A DNA stretch of 64,000 bases from Deroplatys truncata. Taxonomy: Eukaryota; Arthropoda; Insecta; Mantodea; Mantidae. Location: assembly GCA_030765065.1 (NCBI GenBank), contig CM060990.1, positions 667,380,618-667,444,617 on the forward strand, given 5' to 3'. The notes beneath the pieces are model-generated. The model was not told where the DNA came from. It made no database searches and worked only from the letters and a program-made list of their open reading frames with translations. Position numbers and translations under genes: made by a program. Positions 54,352-64,000 of the stretch are shown here, in pieces. How positions within the stretch are numbered: position 1 is the first letter of the stretch; the number at the start of each line of letters is the position of its first letter.

Positions 54352-54521
54352 AAAACCTGAGATCAGCCTTATGACGTCACCGCGAGGCGAGAATTAAATG
54401 TAAAAGTGCTTCCAGAATGAAAACGAGAGGTTGTAGCACGATGCGGTTTTCAACGATGTGTTCAGAATTGCTCAGAAGTCTTCAAAACTTTAGTTCAGTC
54501 CTCCTTTAACAATAAAAGCGA

Positions 54522-54985
54522 GCGAGGTGGAGCCGCGGTAACGTATGCAACATTCGGGAGTTCCCGAGTTTGAAACACGGTGACCGCCCACTCTGACCCA
54601 TGGATTTTTCTTAGTTTCCCCGGGGTCGGCAGGCGAATGCTGGGGTGGTTTCTTCTCTACCACGATTTCCTTTCCATCATTTCCCTTCTCATCTTTCAGG
54701 TGCGCTTCTAGGTTTCATGGTGTATGGCGGTGCCGAACACCAGAGGGCTGCTTGATTGGTGGGTCGTTCATCGCCCTCTCTTGGCTGCTCCAGCAGTGGG
54801 AAAGGTCTGAGAGCAAATAAATGTTAGGGACTTCCGCGCGTCTCTGTAGTTATCTTCCTATGACCTGTAGCCTCCTGTTGTTCCTTCACCTCATCCCTTC
54901 CTCGTGAGGGGAGGTAGCGACAATAGATCTGTGCAGGTCGCAGCGCGTGAGGTTTGCCCCTGCGTTGAATCACCCCCGCCGCTTA
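54522..54985 (+). repeat. tRNA-headed SINE, family D, direct
   Basis: GCGAGGTGGAGCCGCGG head, degraded B box near 54568, TTTCCCCGGGGTCGGCAGGC (54614-54633), D body with GGTCGTTCATCGCCCTCTC (54762-54780), TTCCGCGCGTCTCTG and ACCTCATCCCTTCCTC. It inserted at the right edge of the TTAA element. Confidence 0.8.
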
Positions 54986-55014
54986 ACAATAACACCAACG
55001 TATAGAGAATAACG

Positions 55015-55149
55015 TCGTCCCCTATAAGATGGACTGAAGTTTACCTCTCTACTCCAAAGTGTGTGGGAGGTCTGATTTTTCTCAGAGAAGTGCAGTATTC
55101 ACGGTATAAAATGGTACAAGCAATACCATTTTAAAATATATATTTAATA
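55015..55149 (+). repeat. family Z, left part, split by MITE M1
   Basis: GGACTGAAGTTTACCTCTC and GAAGTGCAGTATTCACGG align with 44863 and 46013. It lacks the SINE C found in the other copy, giving the empty-site sequence TCTGATTTTTCTC at 55070. Confidence 0.7.
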
Positions 55150-55787
55150 TACAGGACGGACCATTTAATTTGAGGCTGTAAAATGTATCGAAAACTAAGC
55201 GTTGTAGAAAAAATGTCTTGAATAAAAATGGCTTGATATTATGGGGCAAAGTAAATGCCATTACTCGTGTTTTGTTTGGAGGACAATATATGATGGTCAT
55301 TTTAGGGTCAATTTAATTTTTTAAATCGGAATCTACATTTTGTATGCTGTTTTCTCATTAGAAAATGGTTTATAAAAAGCTGCTATTTGGTAATGAGGAA
55401 TAAGGAAACAAAATAAAAAATGTTGGTTCGCAATTAAGAAACCTAACTTGACCCTCAAATGACCATCCATGGATGGTTCAACCATTCATTGCGCTCTTCG
55501 TACACAGTCATTCAGAATTTTCGTTGTTATTTACGTTGGTGTAAGAACAATTGCAAAATGCTGTATACAAATGTTGTTTAGTTTTTAATAAGAATTGAGA
55601 AAAAACATAAAAGAGGTAGGTTCCCGTTTAAAAAAAATTAAAATATACCCTAAAATGACATTCACAACGTCCTTCAGGTAAAACACGACTAATGGCATTT
55701 ATTTTTCCACATAATATCAAACAACTTTTATTAAAGACTTAGTTTTGGAGATATTGTACAGTCTCAACTTAAATGGCCCTCCCTGTA
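55150..55787. mobile_element. MITE M1, long form
   Basis: TACAGGACGGACCATTTAAT and ATGGCCCTCCCTGTA ends with TA flanks. The arms match 42485 and 58462, but an extra about 270 bp of central sequence is present (55335-55610). It may represent a less deleted ancestor. No coding motif. Confidence 0.82.
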
Positions 55788-55945
55788 TAAGTATTGTTCC
55801 TAATATGATAAAATGTATATCAAATTAAAGAGCAAATTCTAATTAATAACACTACACAAAGAACTAAAAATGTAATTTTTTATAATTTCCCTCATTTAAA
55901 TACACAGGAAAACGTTAAAAATAATGCACTTACGTTTAAACATTA
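55788..55945 (+). repeat. family Z, right part
   Basis: TATCAAATTAAAGAGCAAATT and CACAAAGAACTAAAAATGTA match 46088-46140 and (inverted) 58400-58460. Confidence 0.6.
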
Positions 55946-56029
55946 AAGGAAAACAAAAATGAAGGTCTTAAGTACTCTGAAACAATAATAGGAGAATTAG
56001 TGTATCACATGGGAATAAAGCATCAGAAA

Positions 56030-56790
56030 TCAAAGGAAAAAATTCTGATGTGTTACTACCACATGACCTTCAATACCCACTATCGTTTATTTTTATGTAG
56101 CTTTACAAATTATTCTTACAAATACTTAATTTCCTATCTATTTCATGTTAATTGAGTTAAACCTTTGCAAAAATACTGCCATTACACACTTCCTTGCCGG
56201 AAGAATGGGACTAGATGAAACACAATCGATAGTTGGATATTTAAAAGCAAGTGGCTATATGCTGATTGTAAATTGCATACTCCCTCCATGATATCGCGAG
56301 AAACAACTGAACAACGACAGCACTTTAAGAAAATGACAAAGTACTGAACAATTTAAACCTATAATGATGGATATCTCGGGAATGGCTAATGCCACAAAAA
56401 GTTATTTGAAATAAATTGTGTGTTTTCAAGAGTTCTGCATATTTTGCGTAGTAAACCTTTGTACATCTCTTAGGATTAACCATTAAACAACAATTTTAAA
56501 AATTCTTTCCGAGTGAAGAGAGTTTCACAGGTTATTTCCAGAAGTTCAAGATGTACGTTTTATTTGCCATGCAAATGTCTTAGCTATATGATATTTTAAT
56601 TAAAATGGTTAAACCCATTATTAAGAATATCAAACATTTCGAAAATGTTCCATGTATGGGTAGTTTGGGGGAGATTTTATTGAAAATGCTCCTGTTGCAA
56701 CTTTGGAAACACTAAACTTAAATTCCAAGTTTGGTATTTATCAAATATTTCGTTTTTGTGTTATTTGGTCACACACACACACAGATAAAG
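56030..56790. repeat. family X, long copy
   Basis: Begins AATTCTGATGTGTTACTACC (56041-56060), has TTCCAAGTTTGGTATTTATC (56723-56742) and a CACACACACACA run at the right end. It parallels 7650-8320 throughout, with different small indels. Confidence 0.65.
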
Positions 56791-57305
56791 GTAAGAGTAC
56801 GTGTTACTGAGGGGCCCTGAAACAGGGGCAGAGCACCACAGGTAGGCAGGAAGGGCCCTCTTTGTTTCTAACGTGACCTCTGGGAGGGAGGGGTGAGGGA
56901 AGATAAAGATCGAACCAGATCCCGATGACGACGGTCGCAAGCATGCACGTTTCCAGATAGAACGCACCCGACTCTACCCGACCCCATCCAAGAGTCCCTA
57001 AACCGTGGTGGCCCCCCCTGTCTGGGGCCCACTTCGAAAGCAGTTCCCGACTGACGCCGCAGAAGAAATCTCCATAAAGCTCACCTCCCCCGCACAGGTT
57101 CAACCCCCGAACACTGTCGCGTGGTCCAACAGTCCTGAAACAGTTGACAAGAAAGATCATGGGTACGGAAATGAGGGGACAGGAGAGTCGTGATACAAGA
57201 TGAACCACTCCAGTATTCGTCTGCCGACCTGAGGAAACCATGAAAAACCCATGGACCGTTACCAGGGATCGAAACCGGGACTTCCGGAATGCGAGTCGCA
57301 CGCCG
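56787..57305 (-). repeat. SINE C, inverted
   Basis: TTTACC tail complement AAAGGTAAG at 56787, GCACGTTTCCAGATAGAAC near 56946, body TTCAACCCCCGAACACTGTC (57100-57119), GTAGGAC-equivalent near 57128 and head with GGGATCGAAACCGGGAC at 57267-57283. It lies within or next to a family X unit. Confidence 0.75.
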
Positions 57306-57307
57306 TT

Positions 57308-57396
57308 CCGTTTATATCTATAACGAGATGTGTAGTGCAGTTATTTCTGCAAGGGTTTATTTGGATTAAAATGTAGTAGATATAAAAATAAGCTTT
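57308..57396. repeat. family X, left half, split by SINE
   Basis: ATATCTATAACGAGATGTGT parallels 38968. It ends with the duplication AAAATAAGCTTT at 57385-57396. Confidence 0.65.
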
Positions 57397-57892
57397 GGAT
57401 TGGATTAACTACGGAGGAGACACAGCACCGATCCAGAGTGGATATTGTACCTACGCCCCACGAAGAGGCGTCCCCGGGAGGGAGCAGGAGGTGGGATGAC
57501 AGGGTCCCTAAGTTTCCGGATAGGGATACCCCGACAGACCGGGAACCCCGCTCCACACAGAGGGGGTTCAATGCACCTCAAAGGGGTTCGGATAACCCGA
57601 CAGCCAGCCGAAGACCGAGGAACAAAGTCACAAAGAACATCCTTTTCCCCTGTCACGCTGCACCGAAACACCACCGCCGACACTTCCGACCCTGAAAGAG
57701 ACCAATGGGATGAAAGATGAATGAAATGAAGAATGGAACGAAATGGAGGGACAGAAAATTCGGGAGATGTAAGAAAGCACTCCAGGATTCGCCTGACGAC
57801 CCGGGAAAAGCCCGAAAAAAACCGTGGATCAGAGTGGGCGGTCACCGGGGATCGATCCCGGGATCTCCCAAATGCGGTTCATCCCGCTCGGT
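57397..57892 (-). repeat. tRNA-headed SINE (family D' with AATCC tail), with target duplication
   Basis: On minus: head at about 57840-57892 with a B-box complement GGGATCGATCCCGGGATC (57848-57865), shared middle GACGACCCGGGAAAAGCCCG (57793-57812), then a body distinct from D and a tail of AATCCAATCC (complement at 57397-57406). It is flanked by a perfect 12-bp duplication AAAATAAGCTTT (57385-57396, 57893-57904). Confidence 0.85.
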
Positions 57893-57975
57893 AAAATAAG
57901 CTTTAGTTAACTAGTTTGTATACCCACTAATAAACGATAGAGGGTGGAGAAAGTCATGTGAATGTATCAGATTTT
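57893..57975. repeat. family X, right half
   Basis: Starts with the second AAAATAAGCTTT and continues to GAGAAAGTCATGTGAATGTA (57948-57967), the conserved family X end. Confidence 0.65.
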
Positions 57976-58169
57976 TTTAAGTACTTTCTCAATTCAGTTG
58001 TTTCTTGTGTTTGTTATGGAAAGAGTGTGAAATTTCATGATCAGTATATAGCACCTCACTTTTAAACATCCGATTATCGATTCGGTTTCCTGCAATCCAC
58101 TTGTACCTAAAATGACATGTTTAATGAAACTATTAAAGATAAAAAAAATATAAAGAATGCTAAAGATTT

Positions 58170-58400
58170 AGATTAAGTATAAAGTATAATAAACTTTCAC
58201 AAAAATAGTTGTAGAAGCTATATAAAACAAACGATAGCGAAGAGAGAAAGTCATGTGAATGTAACACAAAGTATTTTTAAAAGAGCTTCAGAAGATATGA
58301 GAGCGTCCACTTCTGGTGAAATCGAAGTTTTGGGTGGAACATAATACTGCTTATACCTACCATAGTTACGCGATAGAGAAAGTATATAGATATTTTCCAA
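58170..58400. repeat. family X fragment
   Basis: GAGAAAGTCATGTGAATGTAAC at 58245-58266, TTCAGAAGATATGAGAGCG and GTTTTGGGTGGAACATAATA parallel 8370-8440, including the terminal GATAGAGAAAGTA. Confidence 0.6.
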
Positions 58401-58461
58401 AAACTCAAATTTTTAGTTTTCTATGTAGTCTGAAAAATTTAATTTCCTCTTTAATTTGATA

Positions 58462-58827
58462 TACAGGATGGACCATTTAAGTTGAGACTGTACAAGATAT
58501 CCACAACTAAACGTTGTAGAAATAAATGCCCTTAATAAAAGTTGCTTGATGTAATGGTAGAAACTAAATAACATTTGTCGTGTTTTTTTGGAGGACGTTA
58601 TGATAGTCATTTTAGAGTCAATTTATTATTTTTAAAATGGGAATATACAATTAGTATCAAATTAAATTGACCCTAAAATGACCATCATAGCGTCCTCCAA
58701 ATAAAACAGGACTAATGGCATTTAGTTTTCCCCATAATATCAAGCAACTTTTATCAAAGGCATTTCTTTCTACAACGCTTGGTTTTAGAGATATTGTACA
58801 CTCTCAGCTTAAATGGTTCACCCTGTA
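58462..58827. mobile_element. MITE M1, third copy
   Basis: 366 bp, TACAGGATGGACCATTTAAG and AAATGGTTCACCCTGTA ends with TA on both sides. Arms of about 165 bp pair along most of the length. Confidence 0.88.
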
Positions 58828-58829
58828 TA

Positions 58830-59598
58830 TTTTGTATATCTTATCATTGTAGGCATATTACTTATATTTTAAACATCTATTTTTAAAATTTGCGTTTGCC
58901 ATTTTGTAATCAAAATTTTGCACCACTTCAGGAACAAAATAATAATTGCTATACTCTTTTGAACACAGAAGTACGAGGGGTGTTTTAAATGTAAGGTCCG
59001 TTTTGCAATAAAGTACGAACTACTAAATACTCTCCAATAGTTTATTTTTCTACCCAAGGCATCAATGCTTACACTACTTTTTCTACCAGTTATCAATGTT
59101 TTTCGAACATTTGTCTTGGCACAGCATACGCTGTTTGCAACCTCGTCACAGACTTCCACCGCCAGTTCATCTAGGAAACGTATAGCTGTTTCTGAAGTTA
59201 AACCTTTCTGTATTGAAAATGATATCTGATAATCTCTTAGAGAACATTTGCGCGGCTCATGTAGGAAAGTTTCTTGAAGGACATAAATAATGAGTCGTCT
59301 GTTTTGGCTAACATCACAGTAACTTGCAGATTCACTATTGTTTCCTTTCAGCTACTCTGTGATAAAAGATCTGACTTCCGGACCACTAGTTTCAATTCCC
59401 ATCCCCTGAAACCAGCAATACCAATAATGCAATTTCTTCTACCATGGAATTTTAGACACAGATGAAATCATCTTAGAAGCTATTGGATTGTTTTATGGAC
59501 TGGTGGTGAGCTCTTATTATAAGGAGCCACTAAACTTTATTCTACACAAGAATGAGAATTTAATTGATTGTGAAAACTGCGTGGAAATAAAGCTTATG
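58830..59598. other. unassigned, one possible transposon end
   Basis: GAGGGGTGTTTTAAATGTAAG (58975-58995) resembles a mariner-type end. A minus frame of 96 codons (58869-59159) includes VANSVCCAKTNVRKTLITGRK and GRKINYWRVFSSSYFIAKRTL, of no family I can name. No partner end found. Confidence 0.35.
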
Positions 59599-59599
59599 T

Positions 59600-60883
59600 A
59601 GAGGGTTGTTCGCAATCTATGGAAACAAACTTAAGACTCCCTTACATTATGAAAAACCACGCCTCCACCAGAAGTGATGTCCTATGTGGCAGCTTTTAGC
59701 TTGAACTATCAAGCTGCAGCACGACTTTCACTGGAGCAAACTGCTACGAATACAGGAACGTCCAGTTTATTCCATTCCTCCTGGCAGCTTTCCAGAGACC
59801 ATCCAAAGTTTGCGGCGGTCTACCTCCAAGGGCTACTTTCAGTAACCCAAATGCACAAAACTCCATCAGTGATGCATCAGATGACTTAACACGGATGTCG
59901 CTGAAAGGTCTGGAATGTATTCCCATTTTCTCTCTCTCTATGTTCTCCATAAATTTGTAGCTTAAAGCAGCCGTATGGCTTGATGCCTTATTCTGATGTG
60001 GCCAGACTTTATTTACATCTGCACCATAGAGAGCAGGGATTTCTGTATGGAAAATTGGTATCAGGACGTTAGTCTGATAATATGCCGAGCTGTTTTTCAC
60101 ATTATTATGTACAAGACGAGTGGTTAATTTGCGATTGTAACTCTACCTTGCTATTACCATGAAACCGCTGGGAAAGGTTTCGTTAGTTTCCTTATATCAA
60201 CCTTCAAGTTTTTTTTCTCCCCTTGGACGGTAATATATAGGTCAGGGTTTATTGCAGTCACTTAGATAAACATATGCCTCATCTATAAAGACAACAAACA
60301 TCCACTTTTCACCAGCTAGGTATCTTCATACAGCTTTCTGTTGTTAGTGGCAAGTTCTGCAATGCGTTTAGGCAACAACTTATATCCCCGGCTCTTATGG
60401 CACTTTTCTAGATTCAAATCCTGGTTGATTATGGTATTCACAGTAGTAACAGAGATCCCTAATTACAATGAAATGGTCCTCTGAGTTGCAGGATTTGGTC
60501 CAGAGGCATGGACCTTCACCTTCCAAATTATCTCCGGGGCGCGACAGGTGACCAGTCGTGGATTTCCCTGTTTCTTGTCCTTTGGAATAAGTCTGATGTG
60601 GCCTTGCCTTTTTTGTTGAGTGCACATGAGATCACTTTCTTGGATATGGTAAAATCATGCCTTTTGCACTGCTTAATAATCTTAGAATACAAGTATTTTG
60701 CATCGGAAAAAGCAATAATGTGCCGTTATCAGAATCTGACGCCATTTGATGCAGCAAGAACAAGAGCACACAACACAGTGATACACTCATACTGCTGAAC
60801 TTTCATTTGGGTCCACGTGTTTCAGCGCGGAGTTATTGTCCTCGTCTGGTATTGTTACCATAGATCGTGAACAACCCTCCGTA
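59600..60883 (-). mobile_element. Tc1/mariner-superfamily element with both ends
   Basis: TA-flanked inverted ends: GAGGGTTGTTCGCAATCTATGG at the left and, complemented, GAGGGTTGTTCACGATCTATGG at the right. The 1.28-kb length and single decayed minus-strand gene fit the superfamily. Confidence 0.82.
59640..60830 (-). pseudogene. Tc1/mariner-superfamily transposase, many stops
   Basis: On minus, CHLSRPG-type codons and an HTH-like region near 60395-60625 precede YLAGEKWMFVVFIDEAYVYLSDCNKP (first catalytic aspartate near 60280). Then comes YNRKLTTRLVHNNVKNSSAYYQTNVLIPIF, HQNKASSHTAALSYKFM (the second aspartate replaced by asparagine) and DIRVKSSDASLMEFCAFGLLKVAL, which matches the conserved SPDASPMDFCAFG signature of one arthropod group. 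Stops and frameshifts occur throughout, including near 60110, 60240 and 60390. It is unrelated in detail to the other mariners here. Confidence 0.8.
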
Positions 60884-61030
60884 TGACATGAATAGAATGG
60901 AATAATATATTAGTTAGCCAAAACATTTGGTAGTTCTTATTTAATTGCATAACGGATCCCACTTTAAAAACATGACTTGTACATTTCTACTCGTCTTTAA
61001 GGGAAGCTTTTCTCTGCCACTTCTAAATAT

Positions 61031-61773
61031 TGTCGCGAACATGATTCGGCGACGTGGGGGGATAGCTATTTGAGGGTGGTAAAAGGAAGGCAGATTGTAG
61101 AGCAATGATAACAACGGGACTTAAATTAAGCTAATATATTAAGAAAGATTAAGTAATTTGTTGGTTGCGCATGTTTGGTTTACAAAGGTGGCGTTTGTAA
61201 TATATTCCATTAGTCCTGGCCAATGTTATTCTGATTATGGGGTTACTAATACAAAGCCTTACCTTAAGAAATGTGCCATGGTTTGTCTAGGCGAGGTAAG
61301 ACATGAAGTGGTCGAAGTAGTAGCCGGTCGAGCCCGGAGCGACGCCTCAAGACGCACACAACAATGTAGAGGTTCCCCCGACGGTCAAAGACCAGACGGT
61401 CGGGTCTACAGTCCCTTTAATAGATTTAGCGGCGTCCCGGAGGGGCATTCCAACATGGTGGCCTTTCTCCCAATATGGAAAACCAACGCCCTGATAGTGG
61501 GTAGACTTAGCCAATCAGCACCGAATGTTTAAATGTTCTAGAATATCCGGTGCGAATGTGCACGTAGACCAACGGAAGTTGGTGGCATCAAAAGATCCAC
61601 TAGGAGTGCCATCGGAAGAGGCTAGTCACTTCCATCCTTTACTTAATTAGCTTATAACAAAGCTTGCATTTTTCCAAGAATCAAATCCCAATAAAGTCAG
61701 ATTAATTAAATTTAATTAATAAAATATTACTAAAACAATATAAGTTAAACTCTCGCCCATGACACATGCGACA
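61031..61773 (+). repeat. solo LTR with 4-bp target duplication
   Basis: Starts TGTCGCGAACATG and ends ACATGCGACA, so the ends pair as TGTCGC/GCGACA. ATAT flanks both sides (61027-61030, 61774-61777). An AATAAAG polyadenylation signal lies at 61690-61696. No second copy or internal domain is in the window, so recombination between LTRs probably removed the body. The 124-codon frame inside is not a gene I recognise. Confidence 0.8.
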
Positions 61774-61817
61774 ATATGGCAGTTTCCATACGTCTAAGCA
61801 ATCTGATTTTTGCTTTG

Positions 61818-61819
<2 letters not shown>

Positions 61820-61868
<49 letters not shown>
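61820..61868. repeat. AT microsatellite
   Basis: A pure (AT)n run of about 24 units. Confidence 0.95.
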
Positions 61869-61873
<5 letters not shown>

Positions 61874-62023
61874 GTATTTCTCCATTTTTATTATGAACAT
61901 TGTTTTCTCTAAATTATATATTCTGGTATAAATGACACGTTTTCTCAGGAAGTGTTGAAGATAGGTAAATGAAATTGTGTTATTGATTTACTTTATTGTT
62001 AGCAGTTATGTTAGTTATGTTTT

Positions 62024-62820
62024 TGAGGCGGTATTTTTAACACTTAAATGATTTCAGTCAAATTATATAATATAAAATTCAATAACAGCCCGCCTTAAAG
62101 CAATATGTGTATAATATAATATATAAAATGTATATAACAGTCATTGTGTTAATGTTTATATTATTATGCACATGTTCAATAATGTTATGTGAATGTATTA
62201 CGTAATTTAATAATGTAGGACCTGTGAGAATAATAGGTTAAAAGTTGCTAAAAATGAGGTAACCTTGAGGCAATAATGAATTAGAAAGTTTAATAATTCT
62301 ACTGGTAATTCTTGGAGCAGCAATAATGTAATTTTTGAGATATTTTATAAATAGCCAATCAACAATAAGAAAAAAAGCTTAATTTAAATAAAAGTATTCT
62401 ATTGGAGTAGGATTAGCCAATCAGAAACTGAAGTGGAGCAAAATTTACAAATTCAGAGGTCAGTTGCTTGTTGATACGTATTCAGTGTTAGACAAAATTA
62501 GTTTACGCGTTAGAAAGTGCTAGTAATTAATAAATAATCTCACAGCTCTCTCTATATCAGTGAAGTGTTATTTAAATCGTGTCAAGAATTAATAAAAGGA
62601 GTGAAGTAAAAATTATAATCTGTGTAAGTCTACATTCTTAGCCGCACCACTCTCTGGAAAGAAATTCTGGTCTCGAACAATAATACTGACGCAGCCGAGG
62701 CAAACATAAATATATAATATTTAAAGAAACAGTCAAATTACAGAGTCAATATTTTTAAACGTGGGGCGAAGGCTACCGGAACTTTATACCATACGTGCGG
62801 TTGCAACTACTTCAAGTTCG
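62024..62820 (+). repeat. L1 LTR-like repeat, fourth copy
   Basis: Begins TGAGGCGGTATTTTTAACAC, carries AACAGCCCGCCTTAAAGC (62083-62100), TACTGACGCAGCCGAGGC and ends ACTACTTCAAGTTCG, stopping before the GGCTCCCCAACA of other copies. Confidence 0.75.
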
Positions 62821-62824
62821 CATA

Positions 62825-63645
62825 CAAATAGATCAGTGAACTAGGAATCTACTTTCAGTAAAAATTTCAGGCTGATGTTTTCAATAACTCTGAGGTAATG
62901 GGTCCTGAAATTAGCAAATTTAGTATTGATGAGTTAGGGCTTGTAGTCTTCCCTTAAACGACTTTAACATGGCAGAAGAGGATTAAGTATACGCGATTCT
63001 GAACCAATAAAGCAACGTATTGAAGTTGTTTAAAAATAGACAGACGCTTGTGTGCCAATCTGTTAGCCAGAAACAAAAACTGAATGTCTCACAGCGGAGC
63101 CTATGCATTGTCTTCTTGTTGATTTTATTTTTTCTTCACTCCACCTATCGTAGTTCTTGTTTTATGCTTGAGTGTGTTAAGCTCCCCCGCACACTGATTC
63201 CATTTTTCTGGCGTCGCTGCCTTCAGCCTGTTGGTAATCCTGCTATCATAGTCGACCTCATTACGATGCAAATGCCGCATCGCCTTTTCCTTGAGAGCTT
63301 CTCCTCGCTGGCTTTTTTTCTTTCCCATACTACCCTCCTCTTCTCTGCTTACCTACTATCTCGTCTCCTTCTTATTTTAAATTCGCCTCATCAAACTAAA
63401 TGCCTTTATTTTACAACCCTCTTTACCTCCTCTGCTTTCTTCCTACATTATGCTAAAGCTATTCGCTTTGTACATTTCTCAGATTTCACGAAGGGAAGAC
63501 GAGGGGGTTTAAAAAATATTCTGAAACAGGCTCTCTTAATTCTGAGATTTGCGTCATAGCTGGAAGCAGGATAAAGTACCTTAAGCCTTGTAAACAACCT
63601 AGTCTGCACAGATATGCGTTTGTTTATTTTATACGATTAATGGTA
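62825..63645. other. unassigned, longest clean frame of the region
   Basis: A 179-codon plus frame (63020-63559) is leucine/serine-rich and lacks motifs. The opposite strand (63328-63125) encodes a K/E-rich 67-residue stretch with MRHLHRNEVDYDSRITNRLK that looks more protein-like, although stops flank it. Neither can be assigned; either may be chance. Confidence 0.25.
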
Positions 63646-63650
63646 CACCA

Positions 63651-63905
63651 GTCGTCCTCCATGGTGTAGTGGTTACCATGCTGGTCTCTAGTTCCTGAGG
63701 TCGCGGGTTCAAACGGGATTTTTTCGGGCGTAAGAATCCTTAGTTGGCTTCCTTAGGGAGGGAAATTTACGGCACGTAAAAGAACCTCAAGCCTGATGAA
63801 GAGGCATCTGAGCAAAGTTACTGGTCTTTCACGCCCAATATACGAGAATAGAGCGCTAAGAACTACATCAGTTAAAGAGCGTCTATGAATGAAATTTAAT
63901 TTAAT
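63651..63905 (+). repeat. SINE B, near full length
   Basis: GTCGTCCTCCATGGTGTAGTGG head, GGTCGCGGGTTCAAACGGG, CCTCAAGCCTGATGAAGAGG (63788-63807), and GAGCGTCTATGAATGAAAT end. Part of the middle (the GTGGTCCCATG segment of other copies) is deleted. Confidence 0.85.
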
Positions 63906-64000
63906 TAAATTTAATGCTTCATCAAGTATAAAAGCACATAACTAACAGAGAATAAATTATCTAAATAAAGGGGTAAAATCTTGTAGAATAACAGTTTTAA

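Larger units (their letters stand above)
50852..54505. mobile_element. TIR element with TTAA flanks, filled with other insertions
   Basis: The ends are AGGAGGACCGAACTAAA (50852) and, complemented, AGGAGGACTGAACTAAA (54505). Both are preceded by TTAA. Similarity continues for about 150 bp into each arm, with AAAACCG, TTC.GGAAG and GGTGACGTCATA in matching order and spacing (plus 51000-51011; minus 54380-54369). Interior contents are SINE A, C, A, C, an L2 LTR and about 1.3 kb without gene motifs. TTAA duplication recalls piggyBac, but the terminal bases do not match well and no transposase is seen. Confidence 0.55.

Noticed and set aside
57405-57845. 146-codon minus open frame
   Set aside because: It lies wholly inside a SINE with a 12-bp target duplication.
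1-64000. CRISPR array, operon or prokaryotic origin
   Set aside because: No regularly spaced identical repeats. Eukaryotic SINEs, LINEs and LTR elements dominate throughout.

Overview
This window reads as repeat-rich, AT-rich animal chromosomal DNA, most likely from an insect or other arthropod with a large genome. The evidence is the mix of relics: several Tc1/mariner lineages, RNase H-type and RTE-type LINEs, a Penelope-like GIY-YIG remnant, LTR elements, and many tRNA-headed SINEs whose transposase relatives are typical of arthropods. I found no intact host protein gene, no true tRNA or rRNA gene, no CRISPR array and no operon. Every recognisable reading frame belongs to a transposable element, and nearly all are broken by stops, frameshifts or deletions. 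The species is not decidable from sequence alone.

Layout. 0-5 kb: two SINEs, a Tc1 element with both inverted ends (2823-4064), then another SINE. 5.7-6.2 kb: a SINE. 7.56-10.26 kb: a hAT-like shell with TCGATAC-rich ends and an 8-bp imperfect target duplication, holding an AT-rich repeat (family X) and the 3' end of a LINE. 10.9-11.9 kb and 14.05-14.72 kb: decayed mariners. 15.83-19.83 kb: a near-complete LTR retrotransposon with two about 1.04-kb LTRs, AAAA duplications and a decayed coiled-coil gag but no pol. 20-20.5 kb: two mariner 3' ends head to head. 21.0-21.2 kb: a strong heat-shock-element array with a TATA box pointing left. 21.96-22.58 kb: an RTE-type LINE tail. 23.64-24.91 kb: a mariner with both ends. 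25-32 kb: SINEs, a mariner MITE, an LTR (family L2), a Penelope-like relic, a LINE C-terminus, and a mariner inserted in a SINE. 33-37 kb: tandem SINEs, a mariner N-terminus and a Tc1 relic. 39.5-42.3 kb: two copies of LTR-like repeat L1 in inverted orientation.

42.5-47 kb: a MITE and a deep nest in which one SINE C carries two SINE B insertions, sits in repeat Z with a perfect 10-bp duplication, and is followed by a third L1 copy. 48.2-50 kb: the second copy of the 2.8-kb Tc1 element abutting an L2 LTR. 50.85-54.5 kb: a 3.65-kb structure bounded by diverged about 150-bp inverted ends with TTAA on both sides, stuffed with SINEs and an L2 LTR. 55-59 kb: two more MITE copies, family X, and SINEs, one with a 12-bp duplication. 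59.6-60.9 kb: a Tc1/mariner-superfamily relic with inverted ends. 61.03-61.77 kb: a solo LTR with a 4-bp duplication. 62-64 kb: a fourth L1 copy and a SINE B.

The genes do not cooperate as a pathway; the window is a layered insertion record. The non-transposon signal most worth pursuing is the heat-shock-type promoter near 21.1 kb. The most informative structures are the nested insertions with matched duplications, the repeated primer-binding-site-like cassettes at LTR/internal junctions, and the modular SINE families that share a tRNA-like head but carry different tails. All homology statements come from reading motifs, not from database searches.
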